Source: Candidatus Competibacteraceae bacterium
Lineage (GTDB): Bacteria > Pseudomonadota > Gammaproteobacteria > Competibacterales > Competibacteraceae
Length of the DNA stretch: 64,000 nucleotides
Direction of reading: 5' to 3'
Assembly: GCA_016713505.1 (NCBI GenBank)
Contig: JADJPA010000002.1
Span: forward strand, 310,001 to 374,000
This document shows, in pieces, positions 16,253 through 25,173 of the stretch. How positions within the stretch are numbered: position 1 is the first letter of the stretch; each line of letters begins with the position of its first letter. A program made the position numbers and the translations under genes. The notes below the pieces were generated by a model, which saw only the letters and a list, made by a program, of their open reading frames with translations, did no database searches and had not been told where the DNA came from.

Positions 16253-16969
16253 TCAGCTCGCCACCCGCGCCCGCAGTCGGGCGAGCGCCTGACCGTGCAG
16301 TTGGCTGACCCGCGATTCACTGACGCCCAGCACGGCGCCGATTTCCTTGAGGTGCAGCTCTTCGTCGTAATACAGCGACAGCACCAGTTTTTCGCGTTCC
16401 GGCAACCCGTCGATGGCCGAGGCCAGCGCCTTGAGCATCGAATCCCGGTTGGCGCTTTCAGCGGGATCGCAGTTGGGGGCGGCGACGCGGTGGGCTTCGC
16501 TCTCATCATCCGGGCCGGCTTCATCGAGCGACAGCAGTTTCTGGCCGCGCACTTCGGCCAGGGTGTCGTGATAGTCGGCCAGCGATAAGCCCATCCGATC
16601 GGCGATATCGCGGTCCTGGGCCTCGCGGCCGGTCGCGGTCTCCACGGCGCGGATCGCCGCCGTCACTTCGCGGGCCTTGCGATGGATCGAACGGGGCGTC
16701 CAGTCGCCCTTGCGGATTTCATCGAGCATGGCGCCGCGGATGCGCGGTTCGGCGAAGGTGGCGAAATTGGCGCCCTGGGTCGGATCGTAGCGGCGCGCGG
16801 CTTCCAAAAGACCCAACATGCCGGCCTGAATCAGGTCATCCACCTGCACCGACGCCGGCAGTCGCGCCAGCAGATGGTAGGCGATGCGCTTGACCTGGGG
16901 AGCGTGCCGGGCGATCAGATCGTCCGGCGTATCACCGTTGAGGCTGGCGTACAGGGCCACGCCTCTCAT
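16253..16969 (-). CDS. fliA: FliA, flagellar sigma-28 factor
   Basis: FliA directs RNA polymerase to late flagellar and chemotaxis promoters. The 238-residue protein shows region 2 (VDDLIQAGMLGLLEAARRYD, FATFAEPRIRGAMLDEIRK), region 3 and region 4 (GLPEREKLVLSLYYDEELHL, then KEIGAVLGVSESRVSQLHG). Start ATG 16969 overlaps the fleN stop as ATGA, so the two are translationally coupled. Longer open sequence up to 17188 is the shadow of fleN. No flgM is in the window. Confidence 0.95.
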   Translation of the reverse strand: MRGVALYASLNGDTPDDLIARHAPQVKRIAYHLLARLPASVQVDDLIQAGMLGLLEAARRYDPTQGANFATFAEPRIRGAMLDEIRKGDWTPRSIHRKAREVTAAIRAVETATGREAQDRDIADRMGLSLADYHDTLAEVRGQKLLSLDEAGPDDESEAHRVAAPNCDPAESANRDSMLKALASAIDGLPEREKLVLSLYYDEELHLKEIGAVLGVSESRVSQLHGQALARLRARVAS

Positions 16970-17856
16970 GCGGTGCGTTCCTTGAACCGGTAACTGGGAT
17001 CGATCATCCGCTCGACAAAAAACTGTAAATAACCGCTGGCGCTGCGCGGCATGGGCCAGCGTCCGAGAATCTGGGCGGCGAGCCGGTGGAACGCTTCGGT
17101 CGAGCGGCTGTTCGGAAAGGCTTCCACGACCGTACGCTGCGCTTGCACGGCCTTGCGCAACTGCGGGTCTTCGGGGATGAAGCCGCAAAAGTTCAGGGTG
17201 ACGTCCAGGAACCGGTCGGTCACCCGGACCAGTTTGTTAAACAGCTCGTGGCCTTCCTGGGCGGCGGCCACCCGGTTGGCCAGAATCTGGAAATGATCGA
17301 CGCCGTGCTCCTGGCTGAGCAGCTTGATCATGGCGTAGGCATCGGTGATCGAGGCCGGTTCGTTGCAGACCACCAGCAACACGTCGTTGGAGGCTTGGCT
17401 GAAGGTGATCACGCTGTCGGACAGGCCAGCGGCGGTGTCGATCAGCAGCACGTCCACCGAATCGTTCAACTCGCTGAACGCGCCGACCAGCCCGGCGTTT
17501 TCCTCCGGGGTCAGGTCCGCCATGCGCTTGATGCCGGAACTGGCCGGAATGATGCGGATGCCGTTGGGTCCGTTGATGATGATTTCTTCCAGCGTCCGCT
17601 CCTGGCTGATCACATGCGACAGGTTGTAATGCGGGTGCAAACCCAGGATCACGTCGATGTTGGCCAAGCCCAGGTCGGCGTCCAGCAGCAGGACGCTCTG
17701 GTGTTGCAGGCTCAGCGCCAGCGCCAGATTGACCGTGATGTTGGTTTTGCCCACGCCGCCCTTGCCGCTGGTGACGCAGATCACGCGCACGGGGCGGTGG
17801 GAGGGCCGGGGTTGCATTCGGGCGTTCCGCGGGTAGAGCGGCTCAACAGCGGACAT
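16966..17856 (-). CDS. fleN: FleN (FlhG), MinD-like regulator of flagellar number
   Basis: FleN is a ParA/MinD-type ATPase that restrains FleQ and sets flagellar number at the pole. The 296-residue protein has the deviant Walker A GKGGVGKTN at 31-39, switch motifs (LLLDADLGLANIDVILGL, VDVLLIDTAAGLSDSVITF) and a C-terminal region predicted to form a membrane-targeting helix (ASGYLQFFVERMI). It overlaps the flhF end by 14 bases and the fliA start by 4. Confidence 0.95.
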   Translation of the reverse strand: MSAVEPLYPRNARMQPRPSHRPVRVICVTSGKGGVGKTNITVNLALALSLQHQSVLLLDADLGLANIDVILGLHPHYNLSHVISQERTLEEIIINGPNGIRIIPASSGIKRMADLTPEENAGLVGAFSELNDSVDVLLIDTAAGLSDSVITFSQASNDVLLVVCNEPASITDAYAMIKLLSQEHGVDHFQILANRVAAAQEGHELFNKLVRVTDRFLDVTLNFCGFIPEDPQLRKAVQAQRTVVEAFPNSRSTEAFHRLAAQILGRWPMPRSASGYLQFFVERMIDPSYRFKERTA

Positions 17857-19150
17857 CGGCGGTCAACCTCTTCCCGAAGGTCAACGCCAGCGCGTCGTTG
17901 ACCGGGGCCGCGCCGTACAGTCCGGCGAATTCCTCGCCCATCCGAATCAGCGTGTCGACCTGCGCCGCTTGAAGATCTTCGGGCACCCGCTGGCCGTTGC
18001 AGATGTAGGCGAGCGGCAAGGCTTGTTCGTGAGCCGCCGAGAGCACCGCGCCCAGCCGGGTGGTTTCATCCATCTTGGTCAGGATGGCGCCGCTCAACGG
18101 CACGCGGGCGAAGGCCGCCATCGTTTCCTGCAACACCGCGTGCTGGGCGTTGGCCGCCAGCACCAGATAGCTGCGGATGCGGGCGGGATCGTCCAGCAGG
18201 GTAAACTGTTGCGACAGGCGCAGGTCGCGCTGGCTCATCCCGGCAGTGTCGATCAGGATCAAGGACTTATCGGAAAACACCTTGAGGGTTTCCTGTAATT
18301 CCTGGGCGGTGCGGACCAGGCGCACCGGCGCGTCCAGGATCATGCCGAAGGTGCAGAGCTGTTCGTAAGCCCCGATCCGGTAGCTGTCGGTGGTGATCAG
18401 CGCCACGCGGTTCGGACCGTGACGCAGGTTGTAGCGCGCCGCCAGCTTGGCGATGGTGGTGGTCTTGCCGACGCCGGTCGGGCCGATCAGCGCCGCGATG
18501 CCGCCTTTAGTGAGAATATCGTCCTGAGTGACCGACAAGCCGCGCCCGAGCGTTTCCAGCGCCAGCCGCCACGCCCGCGCGGGGTCGCGCTCGGCGGCGG
18601 CATCGGCCAGCCGCAGGCACAGGTTAGGATGGCAGCCGAAGTCCAGCAGTTGGCTCAGCAGGTCGGCGCGGTGGGGTTGTTGGCGGCCCAGCTCGCCCCA
18701 GGCCAGGCCCGAAAGCTGCTGTTCCAGCAGGGTGTGCATGATTTGGAGCTCGTGGCGCATCTCGACCAGCAGCGGGTCTTGCGACCACACTACCTTGGCC
18801 TTGTCGGGGCGCGGCGCGGCCGCGGGCTCGGCGGCCGGGGCCGGGGTGGCGCGCAACGTTGGAATCACCGACGGCGCGGGTTTGAGCTTCGCTTCGACTG
18901 GGGTCACCGCCTCGCCGTCTGCTTCGGCCTCGGCCGCCGCATCCGCCGCCCGCCGCCGGGGCCGGAGATCGAGCGCGGCCGGCGGTTGCATCCCTTCCAG
19001 CAGCTTTTCGTCGTAGTCGACCGCCGCGATGATTTCAAAGCCGTTTTCGGAGCGCTGGTTGGAGAGGATCACGGCATCCGGACCCAGTTCTTCCCTTATC
19101 TTGCGCATGGCCTCACGGATGTTGGCGGCGTTCAGTCGTTTGATCTTCAT
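17843..19150 (-). CDS. flhF: FlhF, SRP-type GTPase for polar flagellum placement
   Basis: FlhF places the flagellum at the pole and recruits FliF. The 435-residue protein has the FlhF N-terminus (MKIKRLNAANIREAMRKIRE), an Ala/Pro-rich linker at 60-120, and an NG GTPase domain with G1 IGPTGVGKTTT (222-232), TTDSYRIGAYEQLCTFG and DTAGMSQRD. It starts with ATG 19150, 60 bases after flhA, and its end overlaps fleN. Confidence 0.95.
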   Translation of the reverse strand: MKIKRLNAANIREAMRKIREELGPDAVILSNQRSENGFEIIAAVDYDEKLLEGMQPPAALDLRPRRRAADAAAEAEADGEAVTPVEAKLKPAPSVIPTLRATPAPAAEPAAAPRPDKAKVVWSQDPLLVEMRHELQIMHTLLEQQLSGLAWGELGRQQPHRADLLSQLLDFGCHPNLCLRLADAAAERDPARAWRLALETLGRGLSVTQDDILTKGGIAALIGPTGVGKTTTIAKLAARYNLRHGPNRVALITTDSYRIGAYEQLCTFGMILDAPVRLVRTAQELQETLKVFSDKSLILIDTAGMSQRDLRLSQQFTLLDDPARIRSYLVLAANAQHAVLQETMAAFARVPLSGAILTKMDETTRLGAVLSAAHEQALPLAYICNGQRVPEDLQAAQVDTLIRMGEEFAGLYGAAPVNDALALTFGKRLTADVRC

Positions 19151-19210
19151 GGCACTCGTTCACGCTGTTATCGCGGCTTCGGGGTCCGAGGCAAGCAGCG
19201 TTGCGGTTGC

Positions 19211-21298
19211 CTACTTGCCCACTGTAGCGATGACCTTGAGTTTCTTGTCCTCGGGAATTTCGCTGAAAGCGAGGACGTGGAGATTGGGGATGCCGTGCCG
19301 CACGAAGCGCGCCAGCATGACGCGGATCGCGTCCGGAACCAGCAAAACCGCCGGTTGACCCACCAACTCCTGTTTCTGGGTAGTGTCCATCAAGGCCTTG
19401 TGCAAGCGTTCGGCCAGTCCCGGTTCCAGGGGAGCCTGCTCGTCCCTACCCATCTGCAAGGTACGGAGCAATATCTGTTCCAATTCGGCGGCGAGGGTGA
19501 TGACGGCAAGTTCGTCTTCCAAGCTATTGATATTCTGAATAATCATCCGGCCGAGTGCGATGCGGACGGCAGCGGTCAGAACGTCGGGGTCCTGACTCCG
19601 GGAGCCGTGCTCCGCCAAAGTTTCGGCAATGGTGCGCATATCCCGGATCGGCACTTGCTCGACCAGCAGGTTTTGCAGCACCCGCACCACCACCCGCAGC
19701 ACCAGGGTTTTCGGCACCAAATCCTGAACCAGGCGCGGCATGGCCTGAGCCAGCCGATCCAGCAGTTGCTGGGTTTCCTCGTGGCCCAGCAGTTCGTGGG
19801 CGTGGCCGAGCAGGATCTGGTTGAGATGGGTGGCGATGACCGTGCTGGCGTCCACCACGGTGTAACCGAGCGTCTGGGCCTGCTCGCGCAGGTTGGCTTC
19901 GATCCACACCGCCGGCAGTTTGAAGGCCGGATCTTGGGTGGCCAGGCCGGGCAGGGGCGTGTGGACTTGGCCGGGGTTGATGGCCAGTTGCCGGTCGGGA
20001 AAGGCTTCGGATTCGGCGGCGGTCACGCCCAGCAAGGTGATGCGGTAGGCGGTCGGGGCCAGATCGAGATTGTCGCGAATGTGGACCGGGGGAATCAGGA
20101 AACCCAGTTCCTGCGACAGCTTCTTGCGCACGCCCTTGATCCGGCCCAGCAACTGACCGCCCTGATTGCGGTCCACCAGGGCGATCAGCCGGTAGCCGAC
20201 TTCCATGCCGATGGTATCGAGCGGCGGCACGTCGTCCCAGCCGACTTCGCGGTTGTCCGCGCTGTCGGCTTCGCCGGGTCCGCCGGATGCCCCAGCGCCG
20301 CCGTCGGTGGGCGAAGGCGCGGTCCGGCGCTTTTGGGACAGCCGCCAAGCCATGTAACCCGCACCGCCCGACAAGCCTAGAAACACCAGATTGGGCATCC
20401 CCGGAATCAGCCCCAACATTCCGATGATGCCGGCGGTGACCCCGAGCGTTTGCGGGCTGCCGAACAACTGTTGGGTCACTTGTTCGCCGATGTCCTGCGA
20501 GCCGGAGGCGCGGGTGACCATGATGGCGGCGGCGGTGGACAACAGCAGGCCAGGCAGTTGCGCCACCAGGCCATCGCCGATGGTCAGCAAGGTGTAGAAC
20601 TGGGCGGCCTCGGCCAGCGGCAGGTTGTGTTGCAGGGTGCCGATGGCGATACCGCCCAGCATGTTGATGAACAGAATCAGGATGCCGGCGATGGCGTCGC
20701 CGCGCACGAATTTGCTGGCGCCGTCCATCGAACCGTAAAAATCGGCTTCCTGGACCACTTCGGAGCGGCGGCGTTTGGCTTCGGCCTGGTCGATGATGCC
20801 GGCGTTGAGGTCGGCGTCGATAGCCATTTGCTTGCCGGGCATGGCGTCCAGGGTGAAACGGGCGCTGACTTCGGAGACCCGGCCCGCGCCTTTGGTCACC
20901 ACCACGAAATTGATGATGGTGAGGATGGCGAACACCACCAGACCGACCGCGAAGTTGCCGCCGACCACGAAATGACCGAAGGCTTCGATCACCTTGCCGG
21001 CGGCGTCGCCGCCGGCGTGGCCGTTGAGCAGCACCACCCGGGTCGAAGCCACGTTCAGCGCCAGCCGCAGCAGGGTGCTGACCAGCAGCACGGTCGGGAA
21101 CACCGCGAAATCCAGCGGTCGCTCGCTGTAGACGGTGGCCAGCAAGATCACCAGCGACAGGGCGATGTTGAAGGTGAAAAACACATCCAGCACGAACGGC
21201 GGCAGCGGCACCACCACCATCATCAAAATGACGACCAGCAGGGCCGGCGCGCCCAAACCGGAGCGAGCCATGCCGGTGAGAGTCGCGGCCAGATTCAT
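19211..21298 (-). CDS. flhA: FlhA, flagellar type III export gate protein
   Basis: FlhA forms the nonameric ring of the export gate. From ATG 21298 it has 695 residues, the usual length; the frame is open to 21373 but that stretch is only 112 bases behind flhB and lacks family resemblance. Eight membrane helices fill residues 1-330 and include the FHIPEP signature (LLRLALNVASTRVVLLNGHA and the PGKQMAIDADLNAGIID segment). The C-terminal half is the cytosolic platform for chaperone complexes. Confidence 0.95.
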   Translation of the reverse strand: MNLAATLTGMARSGLGAPALLVVILMMVVVPLPPFVLDVFFTFNIALSLVILLATVYSERPLDFAVFPTVLLVSTLLRLALNVASTRVVLLNGHAGGDAAGKVIEAFGHFVVGGNFAVGLVVFAILTIINFVVVTKGAGRVSEVSARFTLDAMPGKQMAIDADLNAGIIDQAEAKRRRSEVVQEADFYGSMDGASKFVRGDAIAGILILFINMLGGIAIGTLQHNLPLAEAAQFYTLLTIGDGLVAQLPGLLLSTAAAIMVTRASGSQDIGEQVTQQLFGSPQTLGVTAGIIGMLGLIPGMPNLVFLGLSGGAGYMAWRLSQKRRTAPSPTDGGAGASGGPGEADSADNREVGWDDVPPLDTIGMEVGYRLIALVDRNQGGQLLGRIKGVRKKLSQELGFLIPPVHIRDNLDLAPTAYRITLLGVTAAESEAFPDRQLAINPGQVHTPLPGLATQDPAFKLPAVWIEANLREQAQTLGYTVVDASTVIATHLNQILLGHAHELLGHEETQQLLDRLAQAMPRLVQDLVPKTLVLRVVVRVLQNLLVEQVPIRDMRTIAETLAEHGSRSQDPDVLTAAVRIALGRMIIQNINSLEDELAVITLAAELEQILLRTLQMGRDEQAPLEPGLAERLHKALMDTTQKQELVGQPAVLLVPDAIRVMLARFVRHGIPNLHVLAFSEIPEDKKLKVIATVGK

Positions 21299-21410
21299 GG
21301 CAAGCAATCCTGCCCTGGATGGCGTCGCGTGCTGGCGAAAGCGGCGGGCGGATCGCGTTCGAGCGACCGGCAAGGGGATGTGGGTCGTGGCGGGGTCATG
21401 TCATCCATCG

Positions 21411-22532
21411 CTATTGGGTGCGCAGCTCGGCCGGCACCGGCACCTCGTTCATCACGATCGGGTCGCCGGTCAGTTCGCCGTCCCGGCGCAGCCGGAAAAC
21501 GTAGGCGAGCACTTGGGCGACCGCTTGATACAGACCGACCGGAATCGGCTTGTCCAGCGCGCCGTTGTAATACAAGGCGCGGGCCAACAGCCGCGATTCG
21601 ACCCTGGGGATTTTGTGCTGTCCGGCCAGTTCGCGGATGCGCAGCGCCATGTGGTCGGCGCCCGAGGCGATGATGACCGGCGCTTTCATGGTGTCCGGTT
21701 GGTACTGCAAGGCCACGGCGTAGTGCTCGGGATTGGTCACCAGCACATCGGCGGTCGGCACTTTTTCCATCATCCGGCGCTGGGCGAACTCCTGTTGCAA
21801 GCGGCGGATGCGGCCCTTGACCTCCGGCTTGCCCTCGCTGTCCTTCATTTCGTCGCGCACTTCCTGCTTGGTCATGCGCAGATTGCGGAAAAAAGTGAGC
21901 AACTGAAACGGCACGTCCACCCCGGCGATCAACAGCATCGGCAGGGTCAAAATCAAAAAAGTCCAACCCAGGGTGTCGGCGGTGTGGGCCAGCGCCGGTC
22001 CCAGCGGTTCCCGACCCAGGTGCAGCAGCTCCGCCTCGCCCCGCCACAGCAGGATGACCGCCGCGCCGCCGACCACCAGAAATTTGCCCAGGGCCTTGAG
22101 CAGTTCCATCAGCGACTGCCAGGAGAACAGCCGGGCGATGCCGGCCATGAGGTTCAGATGCTCCCATTTGAAGGCCAGGCTGAAAGTCCAGCCGCCGAGC
22201 GCCAGCGGAGCCGCCAGCGCGATGACCAGCATCAGCCCGAGGAAGGGTGCCAGCAGCAGCAACAGGTCGCTGAAGGCGTGGCCCAGCACGGCGGGAATCT
22301 GGCCGGTATCAGCGATTTTTTTCGGATCGAGCGCCAGACCGGCGCGCATTTGCGCGGCCAAGCCCGCCAGCAAGCCCGGCCCCAAGACCAGCAAGCCGGT
22401 GGCGGCCATCAGCAACATCGCCAAGCTGGTCAACTCGCGGGAGCGGACGACTTGGCCTTTCTCGGCGGCTTGCTGTTGCCGTCGTGGCGTCGCCTCCTCG
22501 GTGCGTTCCTGACCGTCTTCGTTCTCGGCCAT
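21411..22532 (-). CDS. flhB: FlhB, export switch protein with variant autocleavage motif NPEH
   Basis: FlhB is the gate subunit that changes export specificity when FliK signals hook completion. The 373-residue protein has four membrane helices and a cytoplasmic domain. Self-cleavage normally occurs in the motif NPTH. Here the codons read Asn-Pro-Glu-His (267-270, in VLVTNPEHYAVALQY). Asn and Pro, needed for cleavage chemistry, are kept, while Thr is Glu. The start ATG 22532 overlaps the fliR stop by one base. The N-terminus (ENEDGQERTEEATPRR) is typical. Confidence 0.95.
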   Translation of the reverse strand: MAENEDGQERTEEATPRRQQQAAEKGQVVRSRELTSLAMLLMAATGLLVLGPGLLAGLAAQMRAGLALDPKKIADTGQIPAVLGHAFSDLLLLLAPFLGLMLVIALAAPLALGGWTFSLAFKWEHLNLMAGIARLFSWQSLMELLKALGKFLVVGGAAVILLWRGEAELLHLGREPLGPALAHTADTLGWTFLILTLPMLLIAGVDVPFQLLTFFRNLRMTKQEVRDEMKDSEGKPEVKGRIRRLQQEFAQRRMMEKVPTADVLVTNPEHYAVALQYQPDTMKAPVIIASGADHMALRIRELAGQHKIPRVESRLLARALYYNGALDKPIPVGLYQAVAQVLAYVFRLRRDGELTGDPIVMNEVPVPAELRTQ

Positions 22533-23311
22533 CAGCCGGTCCCTCCGGTCAGTTGCCCGATGGTGCGAAAACCTTCATCGAACAGTCCGTTCAGTTGGTA
22601 GAGCAGGGTCGGCAGGTTGTAGAGCAGAATCAACAGACCGAGGATCAGGGTGATCGGAAAACCGACCGCGAAGATGTTGAGCTGCGGCGCGGCGCGGGTC
22701 ATGACGCCGAAGGCGAGATTGACCACCAACAGCGAAGCGACCGCCGGCAGCGAGATCAACACCGCTCCGGCGAACAGGTGGCTGGCCCAGTTGGCCAGGA
22801 CCCACAGCACATCACGGTCGACCCCGGCCGCCGCCACCGGCAGGGTTTTGAAGCTGTCCACCAGCAACTGCACCAGCAGCAGGTGGCCGTTCAGGCTCAA
22901 AAAAACCAAGGTGCCAAGCAGGGTATAGAACTGGCTCAGCAGCGGCGTTTGCCCGCCGTTTTGCGGGTCGACCAGACTGGCGAAACTCAAGCCCATCTGG
23001 GTGGCGATCATGTGGCCGCCGAGTTCCAGCGCGGCGAACACCAGCCGCAGCACGAAGCCCATGCTCAGGCCGATCACCACCTGCTGGGCCAGAATCAGCA
23101 AACCGGTCGGACTCAACGGTTCGACGGCCGGAACCGGGGGCGTAAGCGGGAGGATGGCCCAGGTCAGCGCCAGCGCCAGCATCAGCCGAATCCGGCGCGG
23201 CAGCGTCCGCGCGCCCAGCACCGGCGCGATGCTGATCAGGGCGGCGACTCGGGTCAGCGGCCAGAGAAAGGTTCCGACCCAGGCGGCGATTTCGGCGCTG
23301 CTCGGTGGCAT
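22532..23311 (-). CDS. fliR: FliR, flagellar export gate protein
   Basis: FliR packs with FliP and FliQ in the export channel. From ATG 23311 it has 259 residues, the normal length, with several membrane helices (LSPTGLLILAQQVVIGLSMG and LELGGHMIATQMGLSFASLV among them). Longer open sequence up to 23386 overlaps fliQ and is not used. It lies 5 bases after fliQ and shares one base with flhB. Confidence 0.94.
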   Translation of the reverse strand: MPPSSAEIAAWVGTFLWPLTRVAALISIAPVLGARTLPRRIRLMLALALTWAILPLTPPVPAVEPLSPTGLLILAQQVVIGLSMGFVLRLVFAALELGGHMIATQMGLSFASLVDPQNGGQTPLLSQFYTLLGTLVFLSLNGHLLLVQLLVDSFKTLPVAAAGVDRDVLWVLANWASHLFAGAVLISLPAVASLLVVNLAFGVMTRAAPQLNIFAVGFPITLILGLLILLYNLPTLLYQLNGLFDEGFRTIGQLTGGTG

Positions 23312-23316
23312 GGCGA

Positions 23317-23586
23317 TCAGCCGATCAAGTGCGGGATGTCCTTGAACAGAGTGCGGGTGAAATCGACCAGCAATTCCAGCATCCACGGTCCGGCCAGCAG
23401 CAGGACCACCACCAGCACCAGCAGCTTGGGGACGAAGCTCAAGGTCATTTCGTTGATCTGGGTCGCGGCCTGGAACAAGCTGATCAGCACGCCGATCACC
23501 AGGGCCGACAGCAGCAGCGGCGCCGACACCAGCACGGCCAGCTCCAAGGCCCGCTGGCCGAGCGTCATGATCGTTTCCGGGGTCAC
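23317..23586 (-). CDS. fliQ: FliQ, flagellar export gate protein
   Basis: This is a small membrane protein of 89 residues with two helices (LELAVLVSAPLLLSALVIGV and the segment LVLVVVLLLAGPWMLELLVD) and the FliQ motif LISLFQAATQINEMTLSFVP. It belongs to the helical FliPQR channel. Start is GTG 23586. It lies between fliP and fliR with short spacers. Confidence 0.95.
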   Translation of the reverse strand: MTPETIMTLGQRALELAVLVSAPLLLSALVIGVLISLFQAATQINEMTLSFVPKLLVLVVVLLLAGPWMLELLVDFTRTLFKDIPHLIG

Positions 23587-23600
23587 GGCGGTCTCCGGGT

Positions 23601-24380
23601 TCAGGGCAGATAGAAACTGGAGGCCAGCGTGCTCATCAGCAGGCTCCAGCCGTCCACCAGCACGAACAGCATCAGTTTGAGAGGAAAGGAAATCATCATC
23701 GGCGACAGCATCATCATGCCCATCGCCATCAGCACGCTGGCCACCACCAGATCGATGATCAGAAAAGGAATGAACAACATGAAACCGATCTGGAAGGCCG
23801 TCTTGAGCTCGCTGGTGAGGTAAGCCGGGACCAGCAAGGAGAACGGCACCTGATCGGTGGACTCCAGCGATTGCCGGCCGGAGAGCTGGGTGAACAGGGC
23901 CAGATCGCTCTCGCGGGTCTGGGCCAGCATGAACGCCTGCAACGGCTGCTGGCCTTCCTGAAGGGCCTGCTGGAAGCTGATCGTCTCGTTCAGGTAAGGC
24001 GCGAGCGCCCGTTCGTTGATGCGCTCGAACACCGGGGCCATGATGAAAAAGGTCAAAAACAGCGCCAGACCGATCAAGATTTGGTTGGACGGCGTTTGCA
24101 TGGTGCCGAGCGCCTGGCGCAGGAAGGCCAGCACGATGATGACGCGGGTGAAGGCGGTCATCATCAGCAAGGCCGACGGCAACAAGGTCAGCGCCGTCAT
24201 CACGGCGAGAATTTGCAGGCTGAGCGACCAGGTTTCGCCGCCGCCAGCCGCCGGCATCACGGTCACCGCCGGCAAGCCCGCCGGCGCGGCCAACGCCGCG
24301 GGACCGGCCAGCAGCGCCAGCAGCGCCAGCAGCCAGACGCGGGTCGTTAAGAGTGGGCGCTCAGGGTTTCGAGAGGTCAT
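23601..24380 (-). CDS. fliP: FliP, flagellar export gate protein
   Basis: FliP forms the pentameric core of the export channel. The protein of 259 residues has a cleavable-type signal sequence (VWLLALLALLAGPAALAAPA), then the conserved segments MMTAFTRVIIVLAFLRQALG, QTPSNQILIGLALFLTFFIM and VPAYLTSELKTAFQIGFML. Start ATG 24380 lies inside the end of fliO; TTG 24395 is an alternative. Confidence 0.95.
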   Translation of the reverse strand: MTSRNPERPLLTTRVWLLALLALLAGPAALAAPAGLPAVTVMPAAGGGETWSLSLQILAVMTALTLLPSALLMMTAFTRVIIVLAFLRQALGTMQTPSNQILIGLALFLTFFIMAPVFERINERALAPYLNETISFQQALQEGQQPLQAFMLAQTRESDLALFTQLSGRQSLESTDQVPFSLLVPAYLTSELKTAFQIGFMLFIPFLIIDLVVASVLMAMGMMMLSPMMISFPLKLMLFVLVDGWSLLMSTLASSFYLP

Positions 24381-24786
24381 GAGGCGGTTCCGCAAGCGGT
24401 GACGGTTCGAGCCGGAAGGGCGGCGCGTGGGTCGGTCGAGCGTTGCCCGGCGCGAACACGTGCAAGGTCTGAATCTGGGTGGCGGTGACGCCGAGCAGCA
24501 GGCGGGTTTCGTCCACCTCGACCAACAACAGGCGCTCCCGGCTGCCCAGCGGCAAGCCGCCGACCAGCCGGATCAAGCCGTCGCGCGGCAGGGCGTAACG
24601 GCGCAGCAACCAGCTTAAGCCCACCGCCAGGGCGAGCACCACCACCAGCCCCAGCGTCAGCTGCACCAACAGGCCGCCGCCGGGCAGGGCCGACGCGGCC
24701 GGTTCGAGCCGGCCCGGTTCGCCCCCCGCCGCCGCCCGCGCCGCCAGGGCGAGCAGCAGCGCGCTCGTTGCTGGCCAGAGGTTCAT
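24361..24786 (-). CDS. fliO: FliO, flagellar export gate assembly protein
   Basis: FliO helps FliP assemble. The 141-residue protein has a signal-like N-terminus, one membrane helix (LTLGLVVVLALAVGLSWLLR) and a small cytoplasmic domain with LPLGSRERLLLVEVDETRLL and LGVTATQIQTLHVF, the FliO/FliZ-type pattern. Start ATG 24786 overlaps the fliN stop as ATGA. Open sequence above it to 24885 is the shadow of fliN. Confidence 0.92.
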   Translation of the reverse strand: MNLWPATSALLLALAARAAAGGEPGRLEPAASALPGGGLLVQLTLGLVVVLALAVGLSWLLRRYALPRDGLIRLVGGLPLGSRERLLLVEVDETRLLLGVTATQIQTLHVFAPGNARPTHAPPFRLEPSPLAEPPHDLSKP

Positions 24787-25121
24787 CGCAGCCGCCGAAT
24801 CCGTTCTTCCTGACTGACGATATCGGTGATCCGCACGCCGAAACGCTCGTTGATCACCACCACTTCGCCGCGCGCCACCAGACAACCGTTGACCAGAATG
24901 TCGAGCGGATCGCCGCCCGGCCGATCCAGTTTGACGACCGAGCCTTGGGTCAGCCGCAACAGTTCGCGGATGCTCATGCGGGTGTGGCCCAGCTCCAGCG
25001 ACAGGGTGATGGGAATATCCATCACCAGATCGAGATTTTGCCCGGTCTTGCCGCCGGGCAACTCCGCGCTAGCGTCGAACGTGGTTTGCTCCGGTTCGAT
25101 GGGGGTGGCTTGAGAGTTCAT
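24783..25121 (-). CDS. fliN: FliN, flagellar motor switch protein
   Basis: FliN is the lowest part of the C ring and binds FliM and FliH. The 112-residue protein has the SpoA domain pattern: ITLSLELGHTRMSIRELLRL, QGSVVKLDRPGGDPLDILVN, GEVVVINERFGVRITDIVS. Its length is as expected for short FliN. It overlaps fliO by 4 bases and follows fliM after 52 bases. Confidence 0.96.
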   Translation of the reverse strand: MNSQATPIEPEQTTFDASAELPGGKTGQNLDLVMDIPITLSLELGHTRMSIRELLRLTQGSVVKLDRPGGDPLDILVNGCLVARGEVVVINERFGVRITDIVSQEERIRRLR

Positions 25122-25173
25122 GGGAGGTCTCTAGGAAAGCGGTAGGGCGTTTCGGCGGGAGTGGGAAGGGCGC

